DNA of 31,207 bases from Chrysophaeum taylorii (Eukaryota; Sar; Pelagophyceae; Pelagomonadales; Pelagomonadaceae). This document shows positions 17,816 through 27,124 of the stretch, piece after piece. The position numbers and the translations under genes were made by a program. The notes under the pieces were generated by a model. That model saw only the letters and a program-made list of their open reading frames with translations. It had not been told where the DNA came from and made no database searches. The stretch lies in NCBI GenBank assembly GCA_029834535.1, contig JAQMWT010000108.1, positions 1-31,207 of the forward strand, in the 5' to 3' direction. Each line of letters opens with the position of its first letter. Within the stretch, counting starts at the first letter, position 1.

Positions 17816-19434
17816 GAGCGCCCCCTGGCCAGAGAGGGGGGCGGCTGATTTTGTACTGCGAGCTCTATGACGAGCTAAACCGAACGCTGATTGGTTTGTT
17901 TAGCTAGTCACACGTCAGCACCAGCCAATGAGCGGCCAGAATAGCTCGTCACACGTTAGCATTTTGCGGCGTGCTGCTCGAGACTTTTTAACGAGCAAGC
18001 AACACCGACCGACCACTGACCGAACGATGTCTCGGGGGAGGGACCTTCAGCAGCGAAAGCGCCGTACCAACGGAGAGATTGAACGCGACAAGCGTGCTGA
18101 GGAGCAGCGGGTAGCTGAAGCAAAGGCGACGCTGCAGAGCCTCGAAGGGCCTTCTTCCACCCGCGACCAGCTGCGAGGAAACGAGCCAAGTACGCCAGGG
18201 CAAACGGTGGAGTGCGTGACGACGAGGACGACGTACACAATGAGGTGATGTCAGAAGCAGAGCCGGCCAGGCGAACTCCTGGAAGTACCGACCCGATTGA
18301 CCTCTACGGCAACGTGACCGATGTGATCCAAGCAATTTGTGTGGACTCGGCGCCTTCGACAAGAGTACAGAGCTCTAGCGTCGGGGTTTGTACCGATAGC
18401 ACTCGATCTCGAGGCGTCATCCCGGGCGAGCTCCTGCGCGGATGGACAATTATGTCTCGTTCAGCTGATGGCGGTCGCTCTTGGCGCCAAGGAACTGTCC
18501 TCCATCCTGCGGAAGCCGACACGACGCTCTGTTCAGTACGAATGGGCGACTCGGTAGTCGACCTCTTGTTGTCCCCGTCGCACTACAGGGAGTGACTTGG
18601 CGTCGCGGCTTCGGAACCACCCCCTTGGTTTCGGATCGTACGCAATGCGGATTTCGCCGACGTGACGCGCAGTCTTATCGACGAGCAAATGACGGAATGC
18701 GGACGCCGACGGCAGAACGAGGTGGGCGACGGGCACTGCGGCTACCGCGGTATCGTGCGGCAGGTTCTCCTGAAGCGTGGTATTTGCGTCGACTCAATCT
18801 CTACCGCGCTCGTCGAGATGGCGCGCGATGTGGTTGCAAGAGGATCTGAGGACAACCCCGATGCCATCGTCAATCTGTCACTCTACCCCAACTTTGCGGA
18901 GCACGTTGCAAGGAGGCCGTCGGATCTTCGTGCCGTCGAGTGCACTCAGCCCTGCGACCGCCACTACTTGTTCGGCAGCACCGACTCGATCGACGGTCTA
19001 GTCCCAGGCCAATGTTTACTCGACTTCGCTTTTGGACATCACTGTTCGGAGATTCGACGCTGATGGGACCTTCGAGGACGTGCCGATCAGTTGCTGCACA
19101 CCGAGTCGGGAAGACCTGATATTTGAGTACGACGGCAGAGTTCTTCGCGTCCTGGGTAAGCGTCGAACTTGAGCAGGCTGTCATCAAAGTACACAGATGG
19201 CTACCCGCAGCCTGGTTAAGCGCTCGCAACGAGCGACACTTGGTGCTAATTCTCGCGCTTGCAGCATTGACTGAAGACAGATAGTGCGCAAGCTAGATAA
19301 GGCGCGAGAGAGCGAGGTACGAGCTCAACCTATCAGCGTCGAGATGAGGACGAACTTCCTTCTCCTTTCTTTTCGCATACCAAAACAATAACATTTCTGG
19401 ACTAGTCTAGAGCTCGCGCTATGAAATCAAAGCC
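17816..19434. repeat. Palindrome 1, right arm
   Basis: Ends CGCGCTATGAAATCAAAGCC, the inverse of the left-arm start. Differences from the left arm are scattered substitutions and small indels, for example an 18-bp change near 18383. The two arms have therefore diverged somewhat and are not a simple assembly mirror. Confidence 0.85.
17928..19175 (+). pseudogene. Right-arm gene with OTU-protease-like motif, frameshifted
   Basis: Three consecutive segments lie in shifting frames: a basic coiled N-terminus (RGRDLQQRKRRTNGEIERDK, 17928-18248), an acidic linker then DPIDLYGNVTDVIQAICVD (18212-18595), and 18662-19063. The last contains VGDGHCGYRGIVRQVLLKRG. DGHCGYR resembles the catalytic D-G-(N/H)-C-x-(F/Y)-R box of OTU-family cysteine proteases (deubiquitinases), also seen in some transposon-captured genes. 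A downstream frame gives DADGTFEDVPI and EDLIFEYDGRVLRVLG. No clear catalytic His region is recognised. I infer a decayed OTU-like gene carried on a foldback or MULE-like element. Both identity and carrier are tentative. Confidence 0.45.
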
Positions 19435-20340
19435 GTCTCTCTGGTATGTATCCAGAACCCTCCTCCAAAAAAAGTGCCTCTGGGCCGAGGTCGAGGCGGC
19501 GGTGTCCTCTGATGACCGGGGCGGTGCGGCAGGAGTACGTCGACGTGTACAATAACGTCGTAGCGCCGCGGACGCGACCTATTTGTGGCCAGCGATTTGT
19601 ACGTGTAGGCTGCCCTCGACGAGACACTAGGAGCGTGCAAGGCGACCCTCCAAACCCTCGCCTCCTATCTCTCTTTGCCTCTTCATTCGTGCATTCGGAA
19701 GGTCCTTCCTGACTACGATGGTAGTAAGTGCCACCTCCTTTTCCTAGTTTAGTTAGCTAGCTCTAGGAGTCTAGCTAGTGTTTTTGCGTGGTGTTTGTTT
19801 CTTCCGTGTTAATTTTGGTTTCTAAGAAAAAATATGGCCAGAGACACCTGCTCTGGTCAATGGAGGACCAATTAAAAAACGACGGCGAATAAGTAGAATG
19901 CAAGATGGCCACAAAGAGGTACGTAGGATGAGAGAAGGGAGCTGAGAGCGTTCGACGAGCCCATCAATAAAGCGATCACCATAGAGCAGGTCTATGGAGA
20001 GCCAGCTTCTTCTCGGCGCGTGCGCGACGCGTAGGACACATCCTCAAACAGCTCGAGGGTAATTTATTTCCCCTGGACGTTGGTTTAGTTGCTGTTTCCA
20101 CTTGAACAGTCAGACGTAAATCATGCTGACATACATTCAAGAGATTCAGATTTGGCTCGCTCTCCCAAACAAATTAATTGGATCACTGCAATGAACGTAC
20201 CAGGCCGTTGAGAGACTGAGCAAAAGAGATGTCTCGTCTGATGATTCGATTCGATTCGATTCTCAAGGCAATATTATTATGCGGTTCAAAGTGGATTAGG
20301 GCCGGCGCGGCAGGGCTTTGGTTGAAAAAACAAATAAAAG
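19435..20340. other. No gene recognised; AT-richer spacer
   Basis: No frame with a recognisable domain. A short frame at 19446-19712 has no supporting features. A GATTC pentanucleotide repeat lies at about 20243-20262. Confidence 0.5.
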
Positions 20341-20455
20341 TTGGAAAAGGGGGAATACAAAAATACGGAAGAACACGTTAAGGGGACAGAGAGAGAGACA
20401 GACGTACAGAGAGACGCATATTGAATTTCTCGTTTCTTGTGATCCGTTTAGTATT
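20340..20455 (+). repeat. Direct repeat flanking the charged-protein locus (left)
   Basis: AAATACGGAAGA, a GACA/GAGA run, then GACGCATATTGAATTTC and GATCCGTTTAGTAT. It recurs in imperfect form at 21195-21293. The pair brackets 20456-21194 like short terminal direct repeats. I see no TG...CA ends or flanking duplication. Confidence 0.5.
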
Positions 20456-20854
20456 TAGAAAGGGGGGGGGCGAGGAGCGCTGCTGGTGACTACGACGATT
20501 GCGCTCTCGTTCCCGCTGACATTGCAAGATCGCAGCCTCGTCTCCAGCTCGTTTAGCTTCCCTGCGACTCTCGCGGCATATGGCGTGGCGCAGACGATCA
20601 CTCTCGCGTTCGTCCTCGAGCGCGCGCATCGCGTCCTCGTCGCCGGCGTGCGCTTCTTCTAGACGATCATCACGCCGCTCTGCAATTGCAATACGCTTGG
20701 CCTCGCGTTGACGCTCAAGCAGCATCGCCGCATCCTCATCGCCGGCGGCAACAGCTTCACGACGAGCGGCCCGCAATCGCCCCATCTTGTCGCGACGGAC
20801 TTCAAGTTCGGGCTCGAGAAGCGATCGTCTCGAACACGCCACAAGCGCCTCCAC
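20378..20854 (-). pseudogene. Charged repeat protein, fragment
   Basis: The minus-strand frame gives an Arg/Glu/Asp-rich helical protein with three imperfect repeats of about 33 residues, each starting at GDED or GDEA (GDEDAAMLLERQREAKR, GDEDAMRALEDERESDRL, GDEAAILQCQRERERNR). A long alpha helix or coiled coil is predicted. Upstream, an overlapping frame (to 21030) reads PLKRNWYSSVLAQEWNGEEK and VYKRAVDAWRRLWRVRDD, which looks like the N-terminal half after a frameshift. The last ~25 codons run into the flanking direct repeat. No family recognised. Confidence 0.4.
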
Positions 20855-21194
20855 GCATCAACAGCGCGCTTGTACACTTTCTCTTCGCCATTCCACTCCT
20901 GGGCGAGGACACTGGAGTACCAGTTCCGTTTCAAAGGAACTTGCGCCTCTTTCGTTTTCCCGCGTAAATCTGGCGGCGGGAATCTCTCCGCGGAATGCAC
21001 GAAATCCGGCCTTCCCCGCACCATGATCAAGAAGATGATGACGCGGTTTACCGCGAGAAAAACCGGAAGACGTCCTAATCGCTCTTGCGTCCTATAGGTA
21101 ACTTCTCTTTCTAGCTACGGCCTATCTTTTTTCTTTATCTTCTTTCTTTCCTGGTTTGGAAACAGTCTTCCGTCCTATAGGTAATTTCTCTTTC

Positions 21195-21293
21195 TAGCAC
21201 GTAAAAAGAAAATACGGAAGACTGACAGGACACACACACAGACAGACAGTGACGCACATTGAACTTCCCGTTTTTTGCGATCCGTTTAGTATG
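21195..21293 (+). repeat. Direct repeat flanking the charged-protein locus (right)
   Basis: Matches 20340-20455: AATACGGAAGA, ACACAC/GACA run, GACGCACATTGAACTTC, GATCCGTTTAGTAT. Just upstream, GTCCTATAGGTAA..CTCTTTCTAGC occurs twice (21091, 21171). Confidence 0.5.
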
Positions 21294-21803
21294 CTATGTA
21301 CTGATATACTGAGCTGGCGACGACGGTTTCGCGCACGCATTAATCACCCGAAGAGCTTTTTCTTTTCCTCTAGCTTTGTAGAAAAACAGAGTCAGCTTGA
21401 CGTCATCAGCCTTGGAGAGAGAGAAATTCTGACGTTTACCTCTAGCTTTGTAGAAAACAGTCACCCTAAAACTAGACCCTATCTCTCTCTCCCCAAGGTG
21501 CCACATCAGACGAAATATCCTGCCCTTCAGAGACTTCTGTATACAACGAAACCGCCCAACATTTCGTAAACATGTACAAACTGCTCTTTTGGCTGCTTCA
21601 TCCGGCAACATCGTCATCAAAGCCGAAGGCTCGTGCGCCGGGAGTCTCGATGCGAAGTCGGCGAGGAGGTCGCGTCGCCGATGTCGTCCTCGCGGAAGCT
21701 TTTCGCGCGCAGCCATAAGTGGTCGGAGAAGCTCTAATCGACGTTGGGGAGTCAGGTCCGCCGCATCATCATCTTCTTCTCCGGCACCGGTGCTTTGGTA
21801 CGA
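21294..21803 (-). pseudogene. Hypothetical protein fragment cut by Helitron fragment F
   Basis: An open minus-strand frame with GEEDDDAADLTPQRRLELLR, RRRDLLADFASRLPAHEPSA and a repeated (F/Y)KARGK motif around SLSKADDVKLTLFFYKARGK. The N-terminal codons beyond 21803 come from the Helitron fragment, so the true start is missing. The SLSKADDVKLT peptide is encoded by a repeat shared with 24073-24252. No family recognised. Confidence 0.4.
21365..21432 (+). promoter_or_regulatory. AP-1/CRE-like repeat, third copy
   Basis: TTCCTCTAGCTTTGTAGAAA, then AGAGTCAG, TTGACGTCATCAGCC and a GA run. It matches the two copies at 24073-24140 and 24183-24252. The CRE palindrome TGACGTCA is intact here, but the AP-1-like half reads AGAGTCA rather than TGAGTCA. 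See the palindrome 2 spacer. Confidence 0.5.
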
Positions 21804-22777
21804 ACAAGTGCAGGCCAGTAAGTTCACCTACTCCCAATCTTGAAACCCAGCAAGTTCACCTGGTCCCAGTAAGTTCACCTGGTCAGTAAGTTCACCTAGT
21901 CCAAATCTCTAACCCCAGTAAGCTCGGCGTAAACCCACTTGTACTCACACCACTCCTTCGAGCTCGTCGCTGTCGCCTCCGCCAATCTAAGCTGCTTTGA
22001 TCCGCACACGCCGCTAACCTTTGAGTTTACTCTAAACCCCCCAGTAAGTTCACCTGGTCTCAGTAAGTTCACCTGGTCACTATATTCACCTAGTCCCAAT
22101 CTCAAACCCCAGTAAGTTCACCTGGTCCCAGTAAGTTCACCTACAGTGCGCGTGTAGACGCCGTGAGGGGGCTTGTCGGTATTGCGCAGCACGTGTGGGG
22201 TAGGGTGGAGTCGTCGGCTCAGAAGAGCATATCCTTGGGGTTGCCGATCGACAGAGAGCCACGTAGAGCTGGATGTGGTAGAAGACGGGCGTGGGCAAGA
22301 GGACGCCGACCTCGCGGGGCGTCTGGCCCTGGCTCTTGTTGATCGTTTGGCGTCGGCGGGCCTTAAGGGATACAGGTTGGAGGAGCCTCGGTGACACGAC
22401 ACGATCGATCATGTATCTGGTACCGTTGCAGTGGCCGTGCGACAGGTCGAGGTTGCGAACACTTTAAGCTCGCGATCAAAGTCAGCATGCCGTTGGTTGT
22501 CAGGGGGTCGAAAACTCGACTGTAAAGAGCGAGGCGTCGTCTTCCGACCCAACCTAGTCTGCCGAAAAGAACTCCGACGCCTCGTCTCCGGGGAAAAAAG
22601 GCCGCGGTCATGCGCGCGTTGTCAGCATCGACAACATCGTTTCGACGGGGGCGTGAGAATGGCGCGCTGAAAGAGCCGCCGCGGGTCGTGGAAATAGTCT
22701 GCGAGGTCGCCGTAGACGGCTTGGAGGATCAATGTCTGGCTCGCGGGCCTACCTGATCCTTACCCTGAATCGGGGGA
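21804..22777 (-). mobile_element. Helitron-like fragment F (reverse)
   Basis: Plus-strand boundaries ACAAGTGCAGGCC and TACCCTGAATCGGGGGA. The minisatellite is at 21810-22143 and the helicase remnant at about 22220-22735, read on the minus strand with the usual motifs (TINKSQGQT, HIQLYVAL). Same boundaries as A-E. Its 5' end also abuts LINE 3' sequence. Confidence 0.75.
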
Positions 22778-22928
22778 CAACCCCACAAACCCACCCACAT
22801 CCTTCATGCTCCCCACACACACCCCCCTCTTAGCAGTCGACATTTAAAGACAAACAAACAAACAAACAAACAAACAAACAAACAAACAAACAGACAGACA
22901 GACAAACATCTGTCGATTAGTAGTAAGG
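22778..22928 (+). mobile_element. 5'-truncated LINE 3' end with AAAC microsatellite
   Basis: CAACCCCACAAACCCACCCA through CTCTTAGCAGTCGACATTT repeats the last part of LINE copies 1 and 2. It continues through (AAAC)n and (GACA)n (about 22848-22908) to ATCTGTCGATTAGTAGTAAGG. This is the longest version of the LINE 3' terminus here and shows that the terminal 20-mer is part of the element. It abuts the last codons of the left-arm gene of palindrome 2. Confidence 0.7.
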
Positions 22929-23800
22929 AAGTCGAATGGCATCAAGTTCGGCCTGTACGCAACGGAATTCTTCTTGCTCGGCGGTGATCTTGTCATCTTT
23001 CTCGTCCAGCGCGCAATACAGGCCGTTGACTGTCATGCGTAGCGACCTCGCCAGAGCTTTATAATCACGGAGCCGCTTTTGCAGCTCCTCCAAACTCAAC
23101 TCCGCGCCCATCTCGTCGCTGTCGCGGTATTCGCCGTCATCTTTCTGACCACTCATACGACTCTTCTGGCGAGGCGGCGTGGCGTAGCTTCGGCCGTGTT
23201 GAACGCGTCGCTTGCTCCCAGACGACGGCGTCGGCGACGGGCTTCGAACTCGGCCGGTGTCGGTCCCCTGCACGACCGGGGCTGCCGGGGCGGGCGTCGG
23301 AGCCCGGCAGAATCGCAGGCGCTGGCTCACATGAAAGGCTGCGGGCTTGTTTTCGCCCGTCCGTGGTCCAAAACGTCTCGTTCGTAGCCCCCGGAAACGG
23401 AATTCGGCCGGTCGGCCAAGGCAGCGTCTCTCCCTCCAGCAAGATGACGTAGGCACAGCGCCACTCCTTGCTCAGAACGTAGTGGCGCCGGTAGACGCCA
23501 TTCGCGTTGTCGATGTATTCGCCAGATTTCAGGCGCGGTCCAAGCGCCGAATTCAGGGAGTCGATCCTCGTGCGTCGGAGGTTCTTCGACCGGTCGCGCG
23601 CGAGAAGGGCCTTCATTAGGCGCCAATCCGACCAGACTTGCCGGCGCGTGCCGGTGGCCAGTACTGCCTTCACCAGCGGATCCATTCTGTCGAGAGCGAG
23701 CGAACAAACGCGGCAGGCACGTGCTTGAGCAGGTGTAGCGGGCCACGATGGGCAGCCTATAGGGAACACCGCCGCCCACAGGCCCGGGGGGAGCTCCCGA
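22917..23800 (-). pseudogene. Palindrome 2 left-arm gene, unknown function
   Basis: The minus-strand protein begins in one frame (VCSLALDRMDPLVKAVLATG, then NLRRTRIDSLNSALGPRLKS, YIDNANGVYRRHYVLSKEWR and TGRIPFPGATNETFWTTDGR). It shifts frame near 23300 into a Pro/Ser-rich linker (SPSPTPSSGSKRR). It ends with a coiled-coil-like segment (SLEELQKRLRDYKALARSLR, then CALDEKDDKITAEQEEFRCV) and a stop beside the LINE tail. The linker and coil follow an unrecognised globular region rich in Trp and Tyr. I cannot assign a family. The right arm lacks this frameshift, so the break is private to this copy. Confidence 0.5.
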
Positions 23801-24072
23801 CGACATGGCTTTGAGTATTCCCTGAAGGCCCTCGGCGTTCGGGCAGGGCGGCCTCAAACGTGCCGAGCTACGGTTTGGACGGATTTTCGCGACGGCTTTC
23901 AAACGAGTGCCGCTGGTCTCGATGCGCCCCGGCGCGCGTCGTAGCCCAAGGCGAGAGGGTCGGCGACGTGTTCCCACCTCGCACGACTGCGCTCGGCGCA
24001 GCAGTCCTCCGGTGACGCGGAGAATAGGACCAGAGGGTGCTGATCCTGATTTCGAAATATGCGCTGCAACGT
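23001..24072. repeat. Palindrome 2, left arm
   Basis: Outer edge CTCGTCCAGCGCGCAATAC, inner edge GATTTCGAAATATGCGCTGC AACGT. It is the inverse of 24252-25320, with scattered substitutions and small indels. Confidence 0.85.
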
Positions 24073-24251
24073 TTCCTCTAGCTTTGCAGAAAAACTGAGT
24101 CAGCTTGACGTCATCAGCCTTGGAGAGAGAGAGATTCTGAGTTTTCGAGAATTCTGAGTGATTTCGAAATATGCGCTGCAACGTTTCCTCTAGCTTTGTA
24201 GAAAAACTGAGTCAGCTTGACGTCATCAGCCTTGGAGAGAGAGAGATTCTG
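24073..24251. promoter_or_regulatory. Palindrome 2 spacer: putative divergent promoter with AP-1/CRE-like sites
   Basis: Two copies of a ~90-bp unit (24049-24140 and 24160-24252) each carry ACTGAGTCAG (AP-1-like TGAGTCA) 3 nt before TGACGTCA (CRE-like), plus a GA run. The spacer lies between two outward-facing gene copies, so a shared bZIP-controlled promoter is plausible. In the alternative view, the reverse strand encodes SLSKADDVKLTQFFCKARG, matching the peptide in the 21294-21803 fragment, so the repeat could be coding or a mobile mini-repeat. Confidence 0.4.
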
Positions 24252-25320
24252 ACGTTGCAGCGCATATTTCGAAATCAGGATCAGCACCCTCTGGTCCTAT
24301 TCCCTGCGTCTCCGGAGGACTGCTGCGCCGAGCGCAGTCGTGCGAGGTGGGAACACGTCACCAACCCTCTCGCCTTGGGCTACGACGTGCGCCGGGGCAC
24401 ATCGAGACCAGCGGCACTCGTTTGAAAGCCGTCGCGAAATTCCGTCCAAACCGCAGCCCGCCACGTTCGAGGCCGCCCTGCCCGAACGCCGAGGGCCTTT
24501 AGGGAATACTCAAAGCCACGTCGTCGGGAGCTTCCCCCGGGCCTGTGGGCGGCGGTGTTCCCTATAGGCTGCCCATCGTGACCCGCTACACCTGCTCAAG
24601 CACGTGCCTGCCGCGTTTGTTCGCTCGCTCTCGACAGAAAGGATCCGCTGGTGAAGGCAGTACTGGCCACCGGCACGCGCCGGCAAGTCTGGTCGGATTG
24701 GCGCCTAATGAAGGCCCTTCTCGCACGCGACCGGTCGAGAACCTCCGACGCACGAGGATCGACTCCCTGAATTCGGCGCTTGGACCGCGCCTGAAATCTG
24801 GCGAATACATCGACAACGCGAATGGCGTCTACCGGCGCCACTACGTTCTGAGCAAGGAGTGGCGCTGTGCCTACGTCATCTTGCTGGAGGGAGAGACGCT
24901 GCCGTGGCCGACCGGCCGAATTCCGTTTCCGGAGGCTACGAACGAGACGTTTTGGACCACGGACGGGCGAAAACAAGCCCGCAGCCTTTCGCGTGAGCCA
25001 GCGCTTGCGATTCTGCCGGCTCCGACGCCCGCCCCGGCAGCCCCGGTCGTGCAGGGGACCGACACCGGCCGAGTTCGAAGCCCGTCGCCGACGCCGTCGT
25101 CTGGGAGCAAGCGACGCGTCCAACACGGCCGAAGCTACGCCACGCCGCCTCGCCAGAAGAGTCGTATGAGTGGTCAGAAAGATGACGGCGAATACCGCGA
25201 CAGCGACGAGATGGACGCGGAGTTGGGTTTGGAGGGCTGCAAAAGCGGCCCCGTGATTATAAAGCTCTGGTGAGGTCGCTACGCATGACAGCCAGCGGCC
25301 TGTATTGCGCGCTGGACGAG
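24252..25320. repeat. Palindrome 2, right arm
   Basis: Inverse of the left arm, ending GCGCGCTGGACGAG. The left-arm gene continues past the matching point, whereas the right arm stops there and unrelated sequence follows. The right copy therefore lacks the last ~28 codons. Confidence 0.85.
24545..25273 (+). pseudogene. Palindrome 2 right-arm gene, unknown function
   Basis: Homologue of the left-arm gene. From about 24745 one frame runs through NLRRTRIDSLNSALGPRLKS, the Trp/Tyr-rich region, AILPAPTPAPAAPVV and SRMSGQKDDGEYRDSDEMDA. It thereby bridges the point where the left copy shifts. Before about 24745 the homologous frame is lost (compare VCSLALDRMDPLVKAV in the left copy). After DSDEMDAELGLEG a frameshift replaces the coiled coil and stops at 25273. 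Both copies are therefore broken, at different places. Function not recognised. Confidence 0.5.
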
Positions 25321-25583
25321 TTCAGTGCTCCTAACCCTAGACTAGTGACCCTAGCCCTTCTTTTCTTAGTCTCCTACTACCATTAACGACTCGAATGTCT
25401 AACGCCGTGTTCCTCACGGGCTCCCTCTAGGTCAATCACTCTCTGGAGTGAATGAGTTTTTTTTACTTCAAGGTTGAGGGACCCGGCGCACTGCCGGGAC
25501 CACTCCGTGACAAAACGGACGCATAGAACTGCGCTTTCAGCCCGACGGCGTCGTCGACGCACTGCCCGGGAACATTTCAAACC
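25321..25583. other. Spacer, no gene seen
   Basis: Unique sequence between palindrome 2 and the gag-like ORF. It may hold the leader of that ORF. No clear LTR end or primer-binding site was found. Confidence 0.4.
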
Positions 25584-26585
25584 ATGACAAAGAAGTCCAC
25601 CAAGGACGACCTGACGTCCCTCAAAGCGTCTATGGTCACACAAGATACCCTCGAGGCCCAGCTCGAGGCCAAGCTCAAGGAGTCCAACGCTGCCCTCGAT
25701 GACAAACTCGATGCCAAGCTCGCCGTCCACGCGGCTCAACTCGACGCCAAGTTCGACGCCAAGCTCAATGACCTTAAAAGCGACATTAAAAGCGACATCG
25801 ACAAGGTGCTCCAAGCGATCCAGTCGATCCGTCCCGACTCTGCACCACAAGCCGCGCTCCATGCAGACGTCTCGACACCACCCGCACCGTCACGCGAAGA
25901 GCCATCTGTGGTACGCGCTGCAGCTCTTTCCACGCCAGAAGTACACGGCGACGTGAAAGCTGCCGTCGAACCCCTCCGAGCGAATGCCTCTCCAGCTGCT
26001 GCAGACGGCACCGTCGAAGCGCCGGCCGACCCCGCTGCACAGAGCCGCCCATCGAAGTCGCGGACCCTTCCCCGCACTCGCGTGTCGCTGCTTTGCCGCC
26101 TTTGTCTGATGTCTCTCACGAGGAAGCCAAGCACGCTCCCGATCCAGCTCCGCGGCCCTCCCCGGTGCTGCCTTCTCCGGATCCACCTCCGGCTGCGATG
26201 CTACCTGCTGCGCCGCTTCGCCCGGATCCAGATCCTCCGCCGCACAAGTGGCTGCCTCGAGATTCGAGATCCGCTGCCTCGACGTACGCTGGGAGCAGAC
26301 CTGATACGTGTTCATTCAACCCGATGGATTGCAGTACGTTCCGGAAATTCTGTCGCGATAATTCCTGGGACTCCACTCTCCGCTTCGAGCACAACTGGGA
26401 ACAATTGCTGAACCAGCTCCCGCATCGCCGCCTCAATCAGCTTCTGTTTGAGACGTACCACGCGTATGAGCGCCAATCGCATGAGGTAGACGCCAGGCTG
26501 TTCTCCTTCATGCTCAGGTACACCCAAGACCACCCCGAACCCGCCGACCTCGCCGACATCACCTCCAACGACTGTCCGGAGTTCA
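25584..26585 (+). pseudogene. Gag-like protein, frameshifted and truncated
   Basis: The ATG at 25584 opens an acidic/basic coiled coil with repeats of the type KLDAKL (TLEAQLEAKLKESNAALDDK, LDAKFDAKLNDLKSDIKSDI; about residues 18-75), then a Pro/Ala-rich linker. Near 26045 the sensible frame changes to one giving PPLSDVSHEEAKHAPDPAPR, a proline-rich stretch, then FRKFCRDNSWDSTLRFEHNW, LNQLPHRRLNQLLFETYHAY and LFSFMLRYTQDHPEPADLAD. A coiled coil, a Pro-rich linker and a helical Trp/Tyr-rich region resemble retroelement Gag proteins, but no zinc knuckle is seen. The right end is cut at 26586 by the duplicated unit. Gag is an inference; a host protein is possible. Confidence 0.45.
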
Positions 26586-26807
26586 TGGAGAGATTTGACC
26601 CTCTCCGGGTACATGGTAGAGACTGCGTGCAGTCTTAGGCGTGTACAGACCATTCCGCTTGTCACATGCTACTACACAAGGTAGGGATTTAGGCCCTAAC
26701 TCCATAAGGACATTAGGTCCCGTAGAAGCGTTCACACTGACAATGGGGAATGAAGCCTCCATTAGGTAAACAGACAACCTCATACCTGACGATACGCACC
26801 TGGAGGT

Positions 26808-27113
26808 CTACTCCTTGATGGAAGTGAACTGCAGATCTAATTCTTCATAATCTGAGATAATAATGGCGGAAGGGTAAGGAAGGAAAGAGGGGAAGCCGTC
26901 TGACGGAGAGAAAACCCTCTTGTGGAGATAGGTGTGAAAGGAGTGAGAAGTTCCAGTGTCGTACACATAAGAGTGTAGCTCTCTGGACCCCCTCAGCGTG
27001 TGAAAGAATGGTGTATGCATTTCAGACGTTCTTGAGGGCGGAACTTCAAGGGTAATGTACATAGGAGCAGCGAACAGGTGAATAAACAACAACAAGACAT
27101 GGGAAGTTAACAT
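26808..27113 (-). CDS. Small ORF with signal-peptide-like start (uncertain)
   Basis: 101 codons starting 11 nt after the stop of the truncated ORF at 27125. The N-terminus MLTSHVLLLFIHLFAAPMYI is strongly hydrophobic, like a signal peptide or membrane segment. The rest is Ser/His/Tyr-rich. The second unit has an ATG at the corresponding place (27877) and a related but frameshifted sequence. Only one unit keeps the frame, so it may be chance. Confidence 0.25.
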   Translation of the reverse strand: MLTSHVLLLFIHLFAAPMYITLEVPPSRTSEMHTPFFHTLRGSRELHSYVYDTGTSHSFHTYLHKRVFSPSDGFPSFLPYPSAIIISDYEELDLQFTSIKE

Positions 27114-27124
27114 GACAGATTAAT

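Noticed and set aside
19446..19712. 88-codon plus-strand frame
   Set aside because: No domain, no homologous copy, and an overlapping minus-strand frame of equal length.
26583..26783. 66-codon minus-strand frame at the end of duplicate unit 1 (and the counterpart at 27294-27509)
   Set aside because: Changes between the units alter residues as often as expected by chance, and the reading frames end in unrelated sequence.
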